Positions 1 to 8,956 of a stretch of DNA of 64,000 nt are shown piece by piece. The notes under the pieces were generated by a model that was given only the letters and a program-made list of their open reading frames with translations, was not told where the DNA came from and ran no database searches. Position numbers and translations under genes: made by a program. The stretch lies in contig JAOAIP010000034.1 in NCBI GenBank assembly GCA_026414605.1, positions 53,276-117,275 of the forward strand. Direction: 5' to 3'. The first letter of the stretch is position 1; each line of letters begins with the position of its first letter. This DNA comes from Bacteroidia bacterium. GTDB taxonomy: Bacteria > Bacteroidota > Bacteroidia > B-17B0 > Aurantibacillaceae.

Positions 1-1
1 T

Positions 2-2602
2 GGAGGAATAGTACCTGCTTGTGGCGCCACAGGTGGTGGCGGCGGAGGTAGCAGTTACTGTGCAGGTTCTGCATGTGTTATTAATAATGGAGGAGGAGGA
101 ACTGGTGGTGGGCAAAATGCTGATGGTGCAAATGGAGAAGTGCGAATTATTAATATATCTCCACCTCTTAATTTATCTATAACTTCTCAAAGCATAACTT
201 GTTACGGCTATAATGATGGTTGTGCTACGGCTATTCCTTCGGGTGGCAATCCCCCCTTTACTTATACTTGGTCAAATGGTGCCACGAATGCTACTAATTG
301 TGGCCTTGGTCCTGGAAATTATACCGCTACAGTGATTGATGTTTATGGATGCAAAGCTACTAATACCGTGCAAATCATAGAACCCACACCGGTTGTTCCA
401 TCTGCCGTCACTCAAAGTGTATCTTGTTTTGATTTTAGTGATGGAAGTGCAACGGTTACAGCCACAGGTGGCACCGGTACCTATGGATATTTTGAATTTC
501 AACCACAAGGTGGTGCAGGAAGTAACAATTTTGCTAACTACCTCCACGCAGGAAATTATACCGTAAATGTCTATGATGGTAATAATTGCGTGGGTACAAC
601 CACTTTTCAAATTATTGAGCCACCTCCTATTATACTTTCTTATCAAACAAAATCTGTAACTTGTTATAATGGTTCCGATGGTAGTGCTACGGTTACAGCT
701 ATTGGTGGCGTTGGAAATTACAATTATTCGTGGTTACCCAATGTATCTAATACTAATATCATAAATAATGTCCCATACAATACTTATACCTGTCTTGTAA
801 CGGATGCTAATGGTTGCGTTAAACAAATAAATATACCTATTAATCAACCTCAACAAGTTACATTTACATTTAATGTTACACCAGATAGATGTCACCAAAA
901 TAATGGAATCATCTATAGTATTGTAAATGGTGGAGTTCAGCCATATCAATACTTATGGAGTAATGGAACAACTCAGTACAGTGTCTCCGGACTTAGTGGA
1001 AATCAGATGTATACACTTACTATAACCGATGCTAATAATTGTGTATACCAAGATACTGTCTTTGTCCCCGCTCCTGAACCTCCTCAAATTACTTCAACAT
1101 CTTTTACGCCTCCTCTATGCTATGGTGGAAAAGATGGTACTGCTTATGTTACTCATCAGTATGGAACCCCTCCACTTTATTATCAATGGGTACCTCCTGC
1201 CAATGGGTATCAAGATAGTATTAATTATTCTGTATCGGCAGGAACGTATACTGTTTATTTACAAGATTATTATGGATGTCTTACTTATACCACTATCACC
1301 GTTACACAACCACCACCTATTGGCTTAAATGTTAGTCCTGATCAAGTAATTTGTTATGGAACTACTGCTACTCTTTCTGCTAATGCCTTCAATGGCACTT
1401 TACCTTATCAATACTTTTGGGATACTAACAGCGGATTTACAGGAAGTGGGCCACACATTGTTACTTTAACAACAACTACTCAATACTCTGTTTTTGCAGT
1501 TGATACAAATGGTTGTAAAAGCGAAACAAAAGTTATTAATATAACTGTAAAACCACCTCTATTAGCAAAAGGAGAAAATATCACAATTTGTGCTGAAAGT
1601 AGTTATACTCTTGAACCAATTTTTACCAGTCCTGGAAATAATGGACCCTATACTTATCAATGGTTTAATGGAGTTACAACAAAAACGAATGTGATAGTTG
1701 GAGATATTAATAATAATCCGGCCACTTATTCAGTTACCATTAGTGATGGGTGTAGTAATCCAGATGCTGTGGCTGTTTTTACGGTGAATGTTCTCCCAAA
1801 GCCGAAGGGATATTTTACATCCGATTTTCAAAAAGGATGTCCACCCTTAAAAGTTACATTTAATGCTACATCTGATGGTGCAAACGACCAATATATTTGG
1901 ACATTAGGAAATGGAAATACCTTGACTGGAAATAATATCATTCAAATTTATGAAGGGGTTGGTACCTATACAATTGGACTTCAAATTACTAACCAATATG
2001 GATGCAGAAGAGATACAATTGTTCCAGATTATATTGAAGTTTTCCCTCAACCAAAAGCCGATTTTGAACCAATGCCTTCTGTAACCACTATTGAAGATCC
2101 TATTGTGAATTTTTCTAATTTAAGTAACGGAAATGATTTTAATGAATGGAATTTTGGAGATATGTATAGTTTAAATAATATCAGTTACGAATTACATCCA
2201 TATCACGTTTATGAAATGGCCGGGGATTATGATGTTTATTTAGTGGTGAAAAATTCTTATGGATGTAGAGATGTAATAATGAAAAGAATTAGAATTGAAC
2301 CAGTTTATCATCTTTATATTCCGAATGTGTTTACTCCTAATGGAGATGGCTTAAATGATGTATTTTTACCAAAAGGTGTTGGAATAGATGAAAATAACTA
2401 CAAAATGTTGATTTATGACCGATGGGGCGAACTTGTTTACCAAAGTAATAATTTATACATTGGTTGGGATGGAAGTATTAAAAATAAATCTAATTCTGCA
2501 ACACAAGATGTTTATGTTTATAAAATTTATACACAAGATTTAAAAGGTAATAAATACGAATATGTGGGTCACGTTACTTGTTTGCCAAATGAAGAAAAAT
2601 AA
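2..2602 (+). CDS. Large cell-surface adhesin-like protein, 5' partial (Gly-rich, SprB repeats, PKD, type B T9SS domain)
   Basis: The frame is open to the left edge, so the true start lies outside the window. The first ~45 visible residues are glycine-rich with a Cys pair, like the Gly-rich region of the next gene. About six SprB-type repeats follow; each begins near 'TCYxGxDGSAT', has a 'Y.W' core and ends 'DxxGC...IxxP'. Next come an Ig-like segment and two PKD-like domains ('GCPPLKVTFNATSDG', 'NEWNFGD'). The C-terminus is a gliding-motility-associated domain ('YIPNVFTPNGDGLNDVF', 'YDRWGELVY', 'GHVTCLP'), the family signal for type B export by T9SS. By family knowledge this is exported and attached to the cell surface, as in SprB-like gliding or adhesion proteins; the ligand is unknown. 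Paralogue of the gene 18 bases downstream. Confidence 0.9.
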   Translation, partial: GGIVPACGATGGGGGGSSYCAGSACVINNGGGGTGGGQNADGANGEVRIINISPPLNLSITSQSITCYGYNDGCATAIPSGGNPPFTYTWSNGATNATNCGLGPGNYTATVIDVYGCKATNTVQIIEPTPVVPSAVTQSVSCFDFSDGSATVTATGGTGTYGYFEFQPQGGAGSNNFANYLHAGNYTVNVYDGNNCVGTTTFQIIEPPPIILSYQTKSVTCYNGSDGSATVTAIGGVGNYNYSWLPNVSNTNIINNVPYNTYTCLVTDANGCVKQINIPINQPQQVTFTFNVTPDRCHQNNGIIYSIVNGGVQPYQYLWSNGTTQYSVSGLSGNQMYTLTITDANNCVYQDTVFVPAPEPPQITSTSFTPPLCYGGKDGTAYVTHQYGTPPLYYQWVPPANGYQDSINYSVSAGTYTVYLQDYYGCLTYTTITVTQPPPIGLNVSPDQVICYGTTATLSANAFNGTLPYQYFWDTNSGFTGSGPHIVTLTTTTQYSVFAVDTNGCKSETKVINITVKPPLLAKGENITICAESSYTLEPIFTSPGNNGPYTYQWFNGVTTKTNVIVGDINNNPATYSVTISDGCSNPDAVAVFTVNVLPKPKGYFTSDFQKGCPPLKVTFNATSDGANDQYIWTLGNGNTLTGNNIIQIYEGVGTYTIGLQITNQYGCRRDTIVPDYIEVFPQPKADFEPMPSVTTIEDPIVNFSNLSNGNDFNEWNFGDMYSLNNISYELHPYHVYEMAGDYDVYLVVKNSYGCRDVIMKRIRIEPVYHLYIPNVFTPNGDGLNDVFLPKGVGIDENNYKMLIYDRWGELVYQSNNLYIGWDGSIKNKSNSATQDVYVYKIYTQDLKGNKYEYVGHVTCLPNEEK

Positions 2603-2620
2603 TTTTCAAAACTAAACTTT

Positions 2621-5600
2621 ATGAAAATCAGAAAAATATCAAAGATATTAGTGCCTTTTATAGTTGTTCAATATATTTTTTCTCAAACTACATTTACTTT
2701 TAATTATACTGGTGCTATTCAAAATTGGGTGGTTCCTCCTGGTGTGTGTCAAATAAAAATTATCGCTTATGGTGCAGGCGGTGGCGGTGGTGGAACAGAT
2801 ACTTATGGACCTGGTAATGGTGGTAATGGAGGATATGCAGAAGGTGTTTTTAATGTACAGCCGGGCGATAATCTGACTATTTATGTAGGGCAAGGTGGAG
2901 GTCCCGGAACAACAGGTAGTAATGGACCCGGTGGTGCAGGCGGTTGGGGGTATGGTAATGGGGGTAATGGCGGTAATTCTGGTGTTGTCGGAAGCAGTGG
3001 CTCCGGTGGAGGCGGTGGAGGTGGTTCAGGCATTTTAATTAATGGAAATCCCGCCCTAATAGCAGGTGGTGGCGGAGGCGGAGGCGGTGGTGGTAACTTT
3101 GCCGCAGGTGGAAATGGAGGACTTGGTGGAGGAACTAATGGTGCACCTGGTAGTAGTGGAGGAGCCGGTGGTACCGCTGGTGCTTCTGCAAACACAAATG
3201 GAACAAATGGACAAAACTATAGTGGTGACGGCGCAGGAGCAGGTGGCGGAGGAGGAGGATACAACGGTGGAACAGGTGGCCAAGTCGCCGGATGTGATTG
3301 TGGCGCTGGTGGTGGAGGCGGCGGTAATAGCTATTGCAGTGGAACATCCTGCATACTTACCAACGGCGCAGGTGCAACAGGTGGAGGAGCAGTTACCGCA
3401 GGTGCCAATGGGACTGTACAAATTGTCATTCTTGCCCAATCTACTATTTCTTCAGCAAATATTACTTCTCAATCTGTTACTTGCAATGGACAAGCCACTG
3501 GTGGTGCTACCCTCAATATCACAGGAGGAACACCTCCTTTGAGTTATACATGGATGCCTGGAAATGTAAATGCATCTTCTATAAGCAATGTTTCTGTGGG
3601 AACATATACTGTCTATTATTCAGATGCAAGTGGATGTGTTTTTTCTGAAACTGTAAATATCCCTCAACCTGCACCTTTAAGTGTTACATCCATTCAAACG
3701 AAATCAGTAACTTGCTATAATGGAACGGACGGAAGTGCTACTGTGACAGTAAGTGGCGGTAATGGACCTTATTCTTATACTTGGCTTCCAACAGGAGGTT
3801 CTAATTCTATTGCTACTGGTCTTGGTTGTGGTACTGTCCAACCCAACCCTTCTATCACTTACACAGTTAAAATATCCGATGTCAATAATTGTACTGTTCA
3901 AGCAACCGCCATTATTAATGGACCACCTCAAATAATGGCGCATGTTTTAAGTTATAATAATGTTACTTGCAATGGAGCAAATGATGGTATGGTAAAGTTA
4001 CTTACTAATGGCGGAGTAGGTTATTTTCCGGGCGCTAATTTAACTTATACTTATGTCTTTGCTCCCACAGGATATAGTGTTGCTGCTAATAGTCCAACTG
4101 TTACTAATCTTCCTCCTGCTAATTATACAATCTACGTATATGATGCCAACCAATGTTATGATACAATTCGCTTAAACATTACAGAACCACCACCATTAAC
4201 TTTAACAACGGCTGTTCAACAAACAGTTTCTTGTAAAGGTGGGTACGATGGTGTCGCAAGCGCAACTGTTCAAGGAGGTACACCCTTTTATACTTATTAT
4301 TGGTATGATGCATCAGGAAATATTGTTGCCAATCAATCTACTGCAAATTATTTACCAGCAGGTAATTATACAGTAAGCATTACGGACTTCTATAATTGTT
4401 CTATTACAGGAAGTGTTTCAATCATAGAACCAGCAAGTCCCGTTAGTATTACAGGGGTGAGTTTGCAGGTTGCACAAACAAATTGTGCAAGCGCACCTTC
4501 CAATACGCTCTATATTAATGTGGGGGGAGGTATGGGTAATTATACTTATTCTTCAACGCCAGCAGCAATCAATTCTTCAGTCAATGTAAATGTCCCAAGC
4601 AATTCATATACTATTTATGTTTCTGATATAAATGGATGTACTACTAATACCACTTATGTTATAAACCTTCCACCAGCATTCACTGCCACAGCAGTACAAG
4701 TTCAAAGTGTTACTTGTAATGGATATACCAATGGTGCAGTATCTGTAATTGCCCAAGGTGGAACAGGTGCTTATACCTACACTTGGTTACCTAATAATAA
4801 TTATGGTCAAACACAATACAATTTAGCAGCAGGAGTATATACTGTGCTTATCAGTGATTCAAGACCTTGTGTAATTAGTGAAACTGTTCAAGTGATAGAG
4901 CCACCGCCATTGCAAATTGTGAATTTGCAATCTAATCCTGCACTTTGTGGAAATGCTAATGGTGGTGCTACTGTAACTGCATCCGGTGGAATGCCGCCTT
5001 ATACTTATACTTGGAGTAGTGTGCCAATACAAACAAATTCAGTGGCTTTTGGATTAACAGGGGGCACAACCTATTCTGTTTTTGTAGAAGATATCAATAA
5101 CTGTATTATTTGGGATACTATTTTTATCCCTAATCCATTACCTCCTTTAATCACAAATATAAGTTTCACTCCTCCTTTATGTTATGGAAATAACAATGGA
5201 TCGGCTTCTGTCTCTTTTGTAAATGGTGTGCCGCCTATTTCTATCAATTGGCAACCAGGTAATTGGCCCGGAAGTGCTACAATATACAATGTACCTGCTG
5301 GAATTTACACCGTTACTTTAACTGATGCTAATGGATGCCAAACCTATACAACTATTAATGTTACACAACCTCCCGCATTGAGTTTACAAGTTACTCCGAC
5401 TCATACAATTTGTTATGGTACAAATGGTACAGTACAAGCCATTCCTGATGGGGGAACACCGCCTTATATTTATACTTGGAATCCTGCTATATTTGTGGGT
5501 GGAGGTCCTCATCCTATTCCTCTTACCCAATCAAGTCAATTTGTAGTAAGTGTTACAGACGCTAATGGTTGTAATATAGGACCAGATACAGTTAAAATTG

Positions 5601-6655
5601 TGGTATTACCACCTCTTTTGGCAAGCGGAATGAGTACTACAATTTGTCATAATGATACTACTAAAATCTGGGCTTCTATCACTTCTCCTGGAAATGGCGG
5701 TCCTTATACTTACACGTGGACAAATGGAGCAACAACATTAACAACTTCAGTAATTGGTTTTTATCCTTCTCAACCTAATACTTATACCGTTATAATTTCT
5801 GATGGTTGTTCTATTCCTGATGCAGTAGCAATAAGTACAGTGAATGTTAACCCTTTACCAAAAGGATACTTTACAAGTGATTTTAGAGAAGGATGTCCAC
5901 CCTTAAAAGTATGGTTTCAAGCCATTTCAGACAGAAATAATGATACTTATGTATGGGATTTTGGAAATGGTGAGACAGGTAGTGAAAAGTCAATTACGAG
6001 TGAGTATTTATCTACAGGAACATATTCTGTAAAACTCACTATAACTAATCAGTATGGTTGTGTGATAGATACTTTTGCTGCTAATTACATTACTGTACAT
6101 CCTGTACCTACTGCAGATTTTGAAGTAGATAAATATGAAACAACTATTTTTGATCCAACATTTATATGTACCAATTTAAGTATTGGAGCATCTCAATTTC
6201 AATGGATTTTTGGTGCTCCTGACCAACCTAATAACTCTACCACTTTTGCTAATCCAATGCATACTTATGTGAAAGCAGGGGAGTATGACATAACCTTAGT
6301 TGCTATTAATGATTTTAATTGTGAAGATAGAATTACAAAGAAAGTTGTAGTTCATCCTGATTATTTATTGTATATTCCAAATGCTTTTACACCAGATGGA
6401 AATGGAGTGAATGATGTTTTCCAACCAAAGGGATTGGGAATCTTAAATACACCATATAAAATGGAAATATACGATAGGTGGGGTGAATTAGTTTTTGTAT
6501 CAGAAGAGTTTGAAGAAGGATGGAGAGGACAAATTAAAGGTACAATGAATAAAGCAAAAAACGATGTTTACGTGTATAAAATTGTTGTAAAAGATTTGTC
6601 GGGGAAAGAACATATTTATACAGGTCACGTCACTTTATTGGGAAATTCTAATTAG
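2621..6655 (+). CDS. Large cell-surface adhesin-like protein (Gly-rich domain, ~10 SprB repeats, PKD, type B T9SS domain)
   Basis: 1344 residues. An N-terminal signal peptide (MKIRKISKILVPFIVVQYIFSQ) is followed by a beta-type entry segment ('WVVPPGVCQIKIIAYGAGG') and ~230 residues dominated by glycine with runs of up to ten Gly. Roughly ten SprB-type repeats follow (about residues 275-1040), then two PKD-like domains and the C-terminal gliding-type domain ('YIPNAFTPDGNGVNDVFQPKG', 'YDRWGELVFVSEE', 'GHVTLLG'). Domain order and wording match the preceding gene, so the pair is a tandem duplication with different repeat numbers. Expected route: Sec export, then T9SS type B secretion to the surface. 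The role (adhesion, gliding, matrix) is inferred from the family. The minus-strand proline-rich frame across the Gly region is a shadow. Confidence 0.92.
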   Translation: MKIRKISKILVPFIVVQYIFSQTTFTFNYTGAIQNWVVPPGVCQIKIIAYGAGGGGGGTDTYGPGNGGNGGYAEGVFNVQPGDNLTIYVGQGGGPGTTGSNGPGGAGGWGYGNGGNGGNSGVVGSSGSGGGGGGGSGILINGNPALIAGGGGGGGGGGNFAAGGNGGLGGGTNGAPGSSGGAGGTAGASANTNGTNGQNYSGDGAGAGGGGGGYNGGTGGQVAGCDCGAGGGGGGNSYCSGTSCILTNGAGATGGGAVTAGANGTVQIVILAQSTISSANITSQSVTCNGQATGGATLNITGGTPPLSYTWMPGNVNASSISNVSVGTYTVYYSDASGCVFSETVNIPQPAPLSVTSIQTKSVTCYNGTDGSATVTVSGGNGPYSYTWLPTGGSNSIATGLGCGTVQPNPSITYTVKISDVNNCTVQATAIINGPPQIMAHVLSYNNVTCNGANDGMVKLLTNGGVGYFPGANLTYTYVFAPTGYSVAANSPTVTNLPPANYTIYVYDANQCYDTIRLNITEPPPLTLTTAVQQTVSCKGGYDGVASATVQGGTPFYTYYWYDASGNIVANQSTANYLPAGNYTVSITDFYNCSITGSVSIIEPASPVSITGVSLQVAQTNCASAPSNTLYINVGGGMGNYTYSSTPAAINSSVNVNVPSNSYTIYVSDINGCTTNTTYVINLPPAFTATAVQVQSVTCNGYTNGAVSVIAQGGTGAYTYTWLPNNNYGQTQYNLAAGVYTVLISDSRPCVISETVQVIEPPPLQIVNLQSNPALCGNANGGATVTASGGMPPYTYTWSSVPIQTNSVAFGLTGGTTYSVFVEDINNCIIWDTIFIPNPLPPLITNISFTPPLCYGNNNGSASVSFVNGVPPISINWQPGNWPGSATIYNVPAGIYTVTLTDANGCQTYTTINVTQPPALSLQVTPTHTICYGTNGTVQAIPDGGTPPYIYTWNPAIFVGGGPHPIPLTQSSQFVVSVTDANGCNIGPDTVKIVVLPPLLASGMSTTICHNDTTKIWASITSPGNGGPYTYTWTNGATTLTTSVIGFYPSQPNTYTVIISDGCSIPDAVAISTVNVNPLPKGYFTSDFREGCPPLKVWFQAISDRNNDTYVWDFGNGETGSEKSITSEYLSTGTYSVKLTITNQYGCVIDTFAANYITVHPVPTADFEVDKYETTIFDPTFICTNLSIGASQFQWIFGAPDQPNNSTTFANPMHTYVKAGEYDITLVAINDFNCEDRITKKVVVHPDYLLYIPNAFTPDGNGVNDVFQPKGLGILNTPYKMEIYDRWGELVFVSEEFEEGWRGQIKGTMNKAKNDVYVYKIVVKDLSGKEHIYTGHVTLLGNSN

Positions 6656-6958
6656 GGACTGGTGAAAAATCAAAATTTAATTTTCAAAAAATCAAGTTAA
6701 TTATTCCATTAAATCCGCTGAAGGTGAATAAATGTTCACCGTGTTAAATACAGATAAATTTAACAGGGTGAATATTTAATCCCTTCGGGGTAGTTTTTAA
6801 GCCCTTAAAATTATTAAATGCAAGATTTTTTATGAAAATTAGATAAAATCGTTGTACCAAAAGATAGAAAATTTATAGTATTTTAATAAATATCAATTGG
6901 TTAAAACTTGTTCACCAAGTCCTAAATGATATCTTTTTACTTTAAAAAATAAAGTGTA
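6656..6958. other. Intergenic, no gene; degenerate hairpin repeat inside
   Basis: No convincing coding frame. Positions 6719-6795 hold stacked inverted repeats: GGTGAA (6723-6728) with TTCACC (6735-6740), GTTAAAT (6743-6749) with ATTTAAC (6758-6764), then CCCTTCGGGG (6781-6790). Read on the minus strand this gives CCCCGAAGGG, then a spacer, then a hairpin, resembling the CCCCGAAGGGG hairpin elements at 32416 and 55748. The rest is plain AT-rich DNA. Confidence 0.4.
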
Positions 6959-6986
6959 TTGAAAGTTTTTATCATCCTTATATTTG
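6959..6986 (+). promoter_or_regulatory. Predicted Bacteroidota promoter of ispE
   Basis: TTG (6959-6961), a 17-base spacer and a perfect -7 box TATATTTG (6979-6986). The box ends 9 bases before the ATG at 6996, so the transcript should be leaderless or nearly so. The box also contains the TTG that would be the alternative start. Confidence 0.6.
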
Positions 6987-6995
6987 TCCCAAAAA

Positions 6996-7823
6996 ATGCT
7001 TGTTTTTTCTAATTCAAAAATTAATATAGGTTTGTGGATTCTTAATAAAAGAAGTGATGGGTATCATAATATTGAAACTATTTTTTATCCTATTCAATGG
7101 CAAGATATTATTGAAGTCATTCCAAATTTGCAACAACAAAATCAAATAGAAATTTTTAATTATGGTTTGCAGTTGAATATTCCATTGGAAGAAAATATTA
7201 TTTTTAAAGCATATCAATTATTACTAAAAAAATTTCACACACTACCATCATTAAAAGTATACTTGTATAAGCAAGTTCCTTTTGGTGCAGGGCTGGGAGC
7301 AGGAAGTGCCAATGCTGCTTATTTTATCAAGATTTGTAATGAATTATTTGACCTTAATTTACCAAAAGAAGAAATGTTTGTGCTGGCAAGTCAGTTAGGG
7401 GCGGATTGTGCTTTTTTTATAGAAAATAGAGTTTCTTTAGCAAAAGAAAAAGGCGATGTGCTTTATCCTATTTCATTGGATTTATCTTCTTATTATATTT
7501 TAATTATTTATCCTAATATCAATATATCTACAAAAGAAGCATATCAAAATTGTATTCCCAAAAAAAGAGATTTTTCATTGATGGATGTAATTAATAAACC
7601 TATTTATGAATGGAAACATTATTTAGAAAATGATTTTGAAAAAAACATCTTTGACAAATATCCACTCATTAAAAAAATCAAAGAAAAATTGTACCAAAAA
7701 AACGCAATATATAGTAGTATGTCGGGTAGTGGAAGTGCAGTATTTGGTATTTTTGAACATCTACCTGAACTTGATGAATTTAAGGAGTACCCACATTTTT
7801 TACAATCACCAAAAATTCAATAA
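6996..7823 (+). CDS. ispE: 4-diphosphocytidyl-2-C-methyl-D-erythritol kinase
   Basis: GHMP kinase that phosphorylates the 2-hydroxyl of CDP-methylerythritol in the non-mevalonate isoprenoid pathway (cytosol). Seen: the N-terminal 'NSKINIGLWI' strand, the ATP-binding loop 'PFGAGLGAGSANAA' near residue 90, 'LGADCAFF', and the C-terminal GHMP motif 'SGSGSAVFGIF'. About 275 residues, normal for the family. I chose the ATG at 6996 over an upstream in-frame TTG at 6984 because that TTG lies inside a perfect -7 box. A strong hairpin terminator follows. It is monocistronic, convergent with the MORN-repeat gene. Confidence 0.9.
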   Translation: MLVFSNSKINIGLWILNKRSDGYHNIETIFYPIQWQDIIEVIPNLQQQNQIEIFNYGLQLNIPLEENIIFKAYQLLLKKFHTLPSLKVYLYKQVPFGAGLGAGSANAAYFIKICNELFDLNLPKEEMFVLASQLGADCAFFIENRVSLAKEKGDVLYPISLDLSSYYILIIYPNINISTKEAYQNCIPKKRDFSLMDVINKPIYEWKHYLENDFEKNIFDKYPLIKKIKEKLYQKNAIYSSMSGSGSAVFGIFEHLPELDEFKEYPHFLQSPKIQ

Positions 7824-7864
7824 GTATAGAAATATAATGCTTCATTATTTTTCATTAAAAAACT

Positions 7865-7894
7865 AAAAAGCCCTCTTGAATGAGAGGGCTTTTT
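7865..7894. terminator. Bidirectional intrinsic terminator between ispE and the MORN-repeat gene
   Basis: Twelve-base arms (7865-7876 and 7883-7894, core AGCCCTC/GAGGGCT) with a 6-base loop. The A-run on one side and T-run on the other let it work in both directions for two convergent genes. Confidence 0.85.
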
Positions 7895-7915
7895 GATTTT
7901 AGATTGATAATTAGT

Positions 7916-8818
7916 TTAATTTTCGGGTTGAGTATCGCCTACATAAATTCCATCCTTATATACGGCTATCCTTAATAAGATTCCATTATCATCATAAATA
8001 TACCATTTTCCATTTATTAAGCGATTATCCTTAAACTCACCAACTTTAGATACTTGTTTATTTTTGTTGTATAAAGTATGAAAACCGTTTAAGATAAGAG
8101 GCCCTTTTGCGTTTTGTAATTGAGCATCATTGGGTTTTTCATCTTTGCTGGCTAAGACAGGTGGGGCTTTTTTAATTTCTTCTTTAATAGGTTCTAGTGG
8201 CTTTTTAGGTTGATATTCTTTAATACTTGCTACATCTACTTGACCGTTATTAAATGTTTTTTCTGCTTTTAAATCACCATTTTCATAATATTCTTTGAAA
8301 ACGCCTGTTTCTTGACCATTGATAAAATTTCCTTCAATGGCTAATTGTCCATTTTCATAATAATACTTTGCAGGTCCTTCTCTTTTACCATTTTGATTAA
8401 AATTAAATTCGTGTTGAACCTGTCCATTATCATAATATAATCTATACTTACCTACCCATCTGTTTAGTTTTGAACTCCACTGACCTTCTTCTTGAATTTT
8501 TCCATTTTCGTGATAAATAATGCAATATCCATCGGGTCTACCATTTACATATTGTATTTTACCTTTCAAATTTCCATTGCAATAGTATTCAATCCACAAA
8601 CCGTTCTTTTTATTATCGGCATATTTTCCTTCCTCTACTTTTTGTTCTGTTTGATAGCAAGTGCCTGGTTTGTGCTTACCAAAAATAATCCACTTACCTT
8701 GTTTTTTGCCTTCGGCGTCTATTTTATTAATAGTATCGCCATTTTGCAATAATTCATACGATTGAGCAAGACCACCTGCCCAAATTAGAAAAGCCACTAT
8801 GAAACTCATACCTTTCAT
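7916..8818 (-). CDS. Secreted MORN-repeat (YwqK-like) protein
   Basis: About 300 residues. Signal peptide MKGMSFIVAFLIWAGGLAQ, then at least six MORN_2-type repeats of the form 'YY.NGqlk.eg.f.nG...G' (e.g. 'EYYCNGNLKGKIQYVNGRPDG', 'YYYENGQLAIEGNFINGQETG'), a Lys/Pro-rich linker and two more repeats at the C-terminus. Databases often label these 'toxin-antitoxin system YwqK family antitoxin'; I see no toxin partner here, and a secreted or periplasmic protein-interaction role is more likely. The ATG at 8818 was chosen over one 36 bases upstream because a -7 box (8832-8839) lies between them and the shorter form has a clean signal peptide. Confidence 0.8.
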   Translation of the reverse strand: MKGMSFIVAFLIWAGGLAQSYELLQNGDTINKIDAEGKKQGKWIIFGKHKPGTCYQTEQKVEEGKYADNKKNGLWIEYYCNGNLKGKIQYVNGRPDGYCIIYHENGKIQEEGQWSSKLNRWVGKYRLYYDNGQVQHEFNFNQNGKREGPAKYYYENGQLAIEGNFINGQETGVFKEYYENGDLKAEKTFNNGQVDVASIKEYQPKKPLEPIKEEIKKAPPVLASKDEKPNDAQLQNAKGPLILNGFHTLYNKNKQVSKVGEFKDNRLINGKWYIYDDNGILLRIAVYKDGIYVGDTQPEN

Positions 8819-8831
8819 AAATTTTATGTTA

Positions 8832-8839
8832 CAAAAATA
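8832..8839 (-). promoter_or_regulatory. -7 box of the MORN-repeat gene
   Basis: TATTTTTG on the minus strand, 13 bases before the chosen ATG. No clear TTG at the usual upstream distance. Confidence 0.45.
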
Positions 8840-8921
8840 CAGGATATTTTCCATTCGTAAGAAATTTTTTAGATAGAATTTATATTTTTTTAGATAAATT
8901 CTACACTTTATACGAAAACAT

Positions 8922-8935
8922 GTAACCTAGGTTAC
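8922..8935. promoter_or_regulatory. 14-base perfect palindrome upstream of the MORN-repeat gene
   Basis: GTAACCTAGGTTAC reads the same on both strands. It lies about 100 bases before the MORN-repeat start and just beyond the stop of the symporter gene. Two near-identical TTTTTTAGATA stretches lie between it and the gene. Possibly a dimeric-regulator site; function unknown. Confidence 0.3.
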
Positions 8936-8956
8936 TATAATGTATATAAAAACTTA

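Noticed and set aside
2881..3439. Proline-rich and Ser/Thr/Cys-rich minus-strand frames across the glycine-rich region
   Set aside because: They are the antisense and shifted readings of GGN-rich codons; no start signals, and the plus-strand protein is clearly real.
7916..8818. YwqK-type 'antitoxin' as part of a toxin-antitoxin pair
   Set aside because: It has a signal peptide and no small partner gene; the name is inherited from database labels for MORN_2 repeats.
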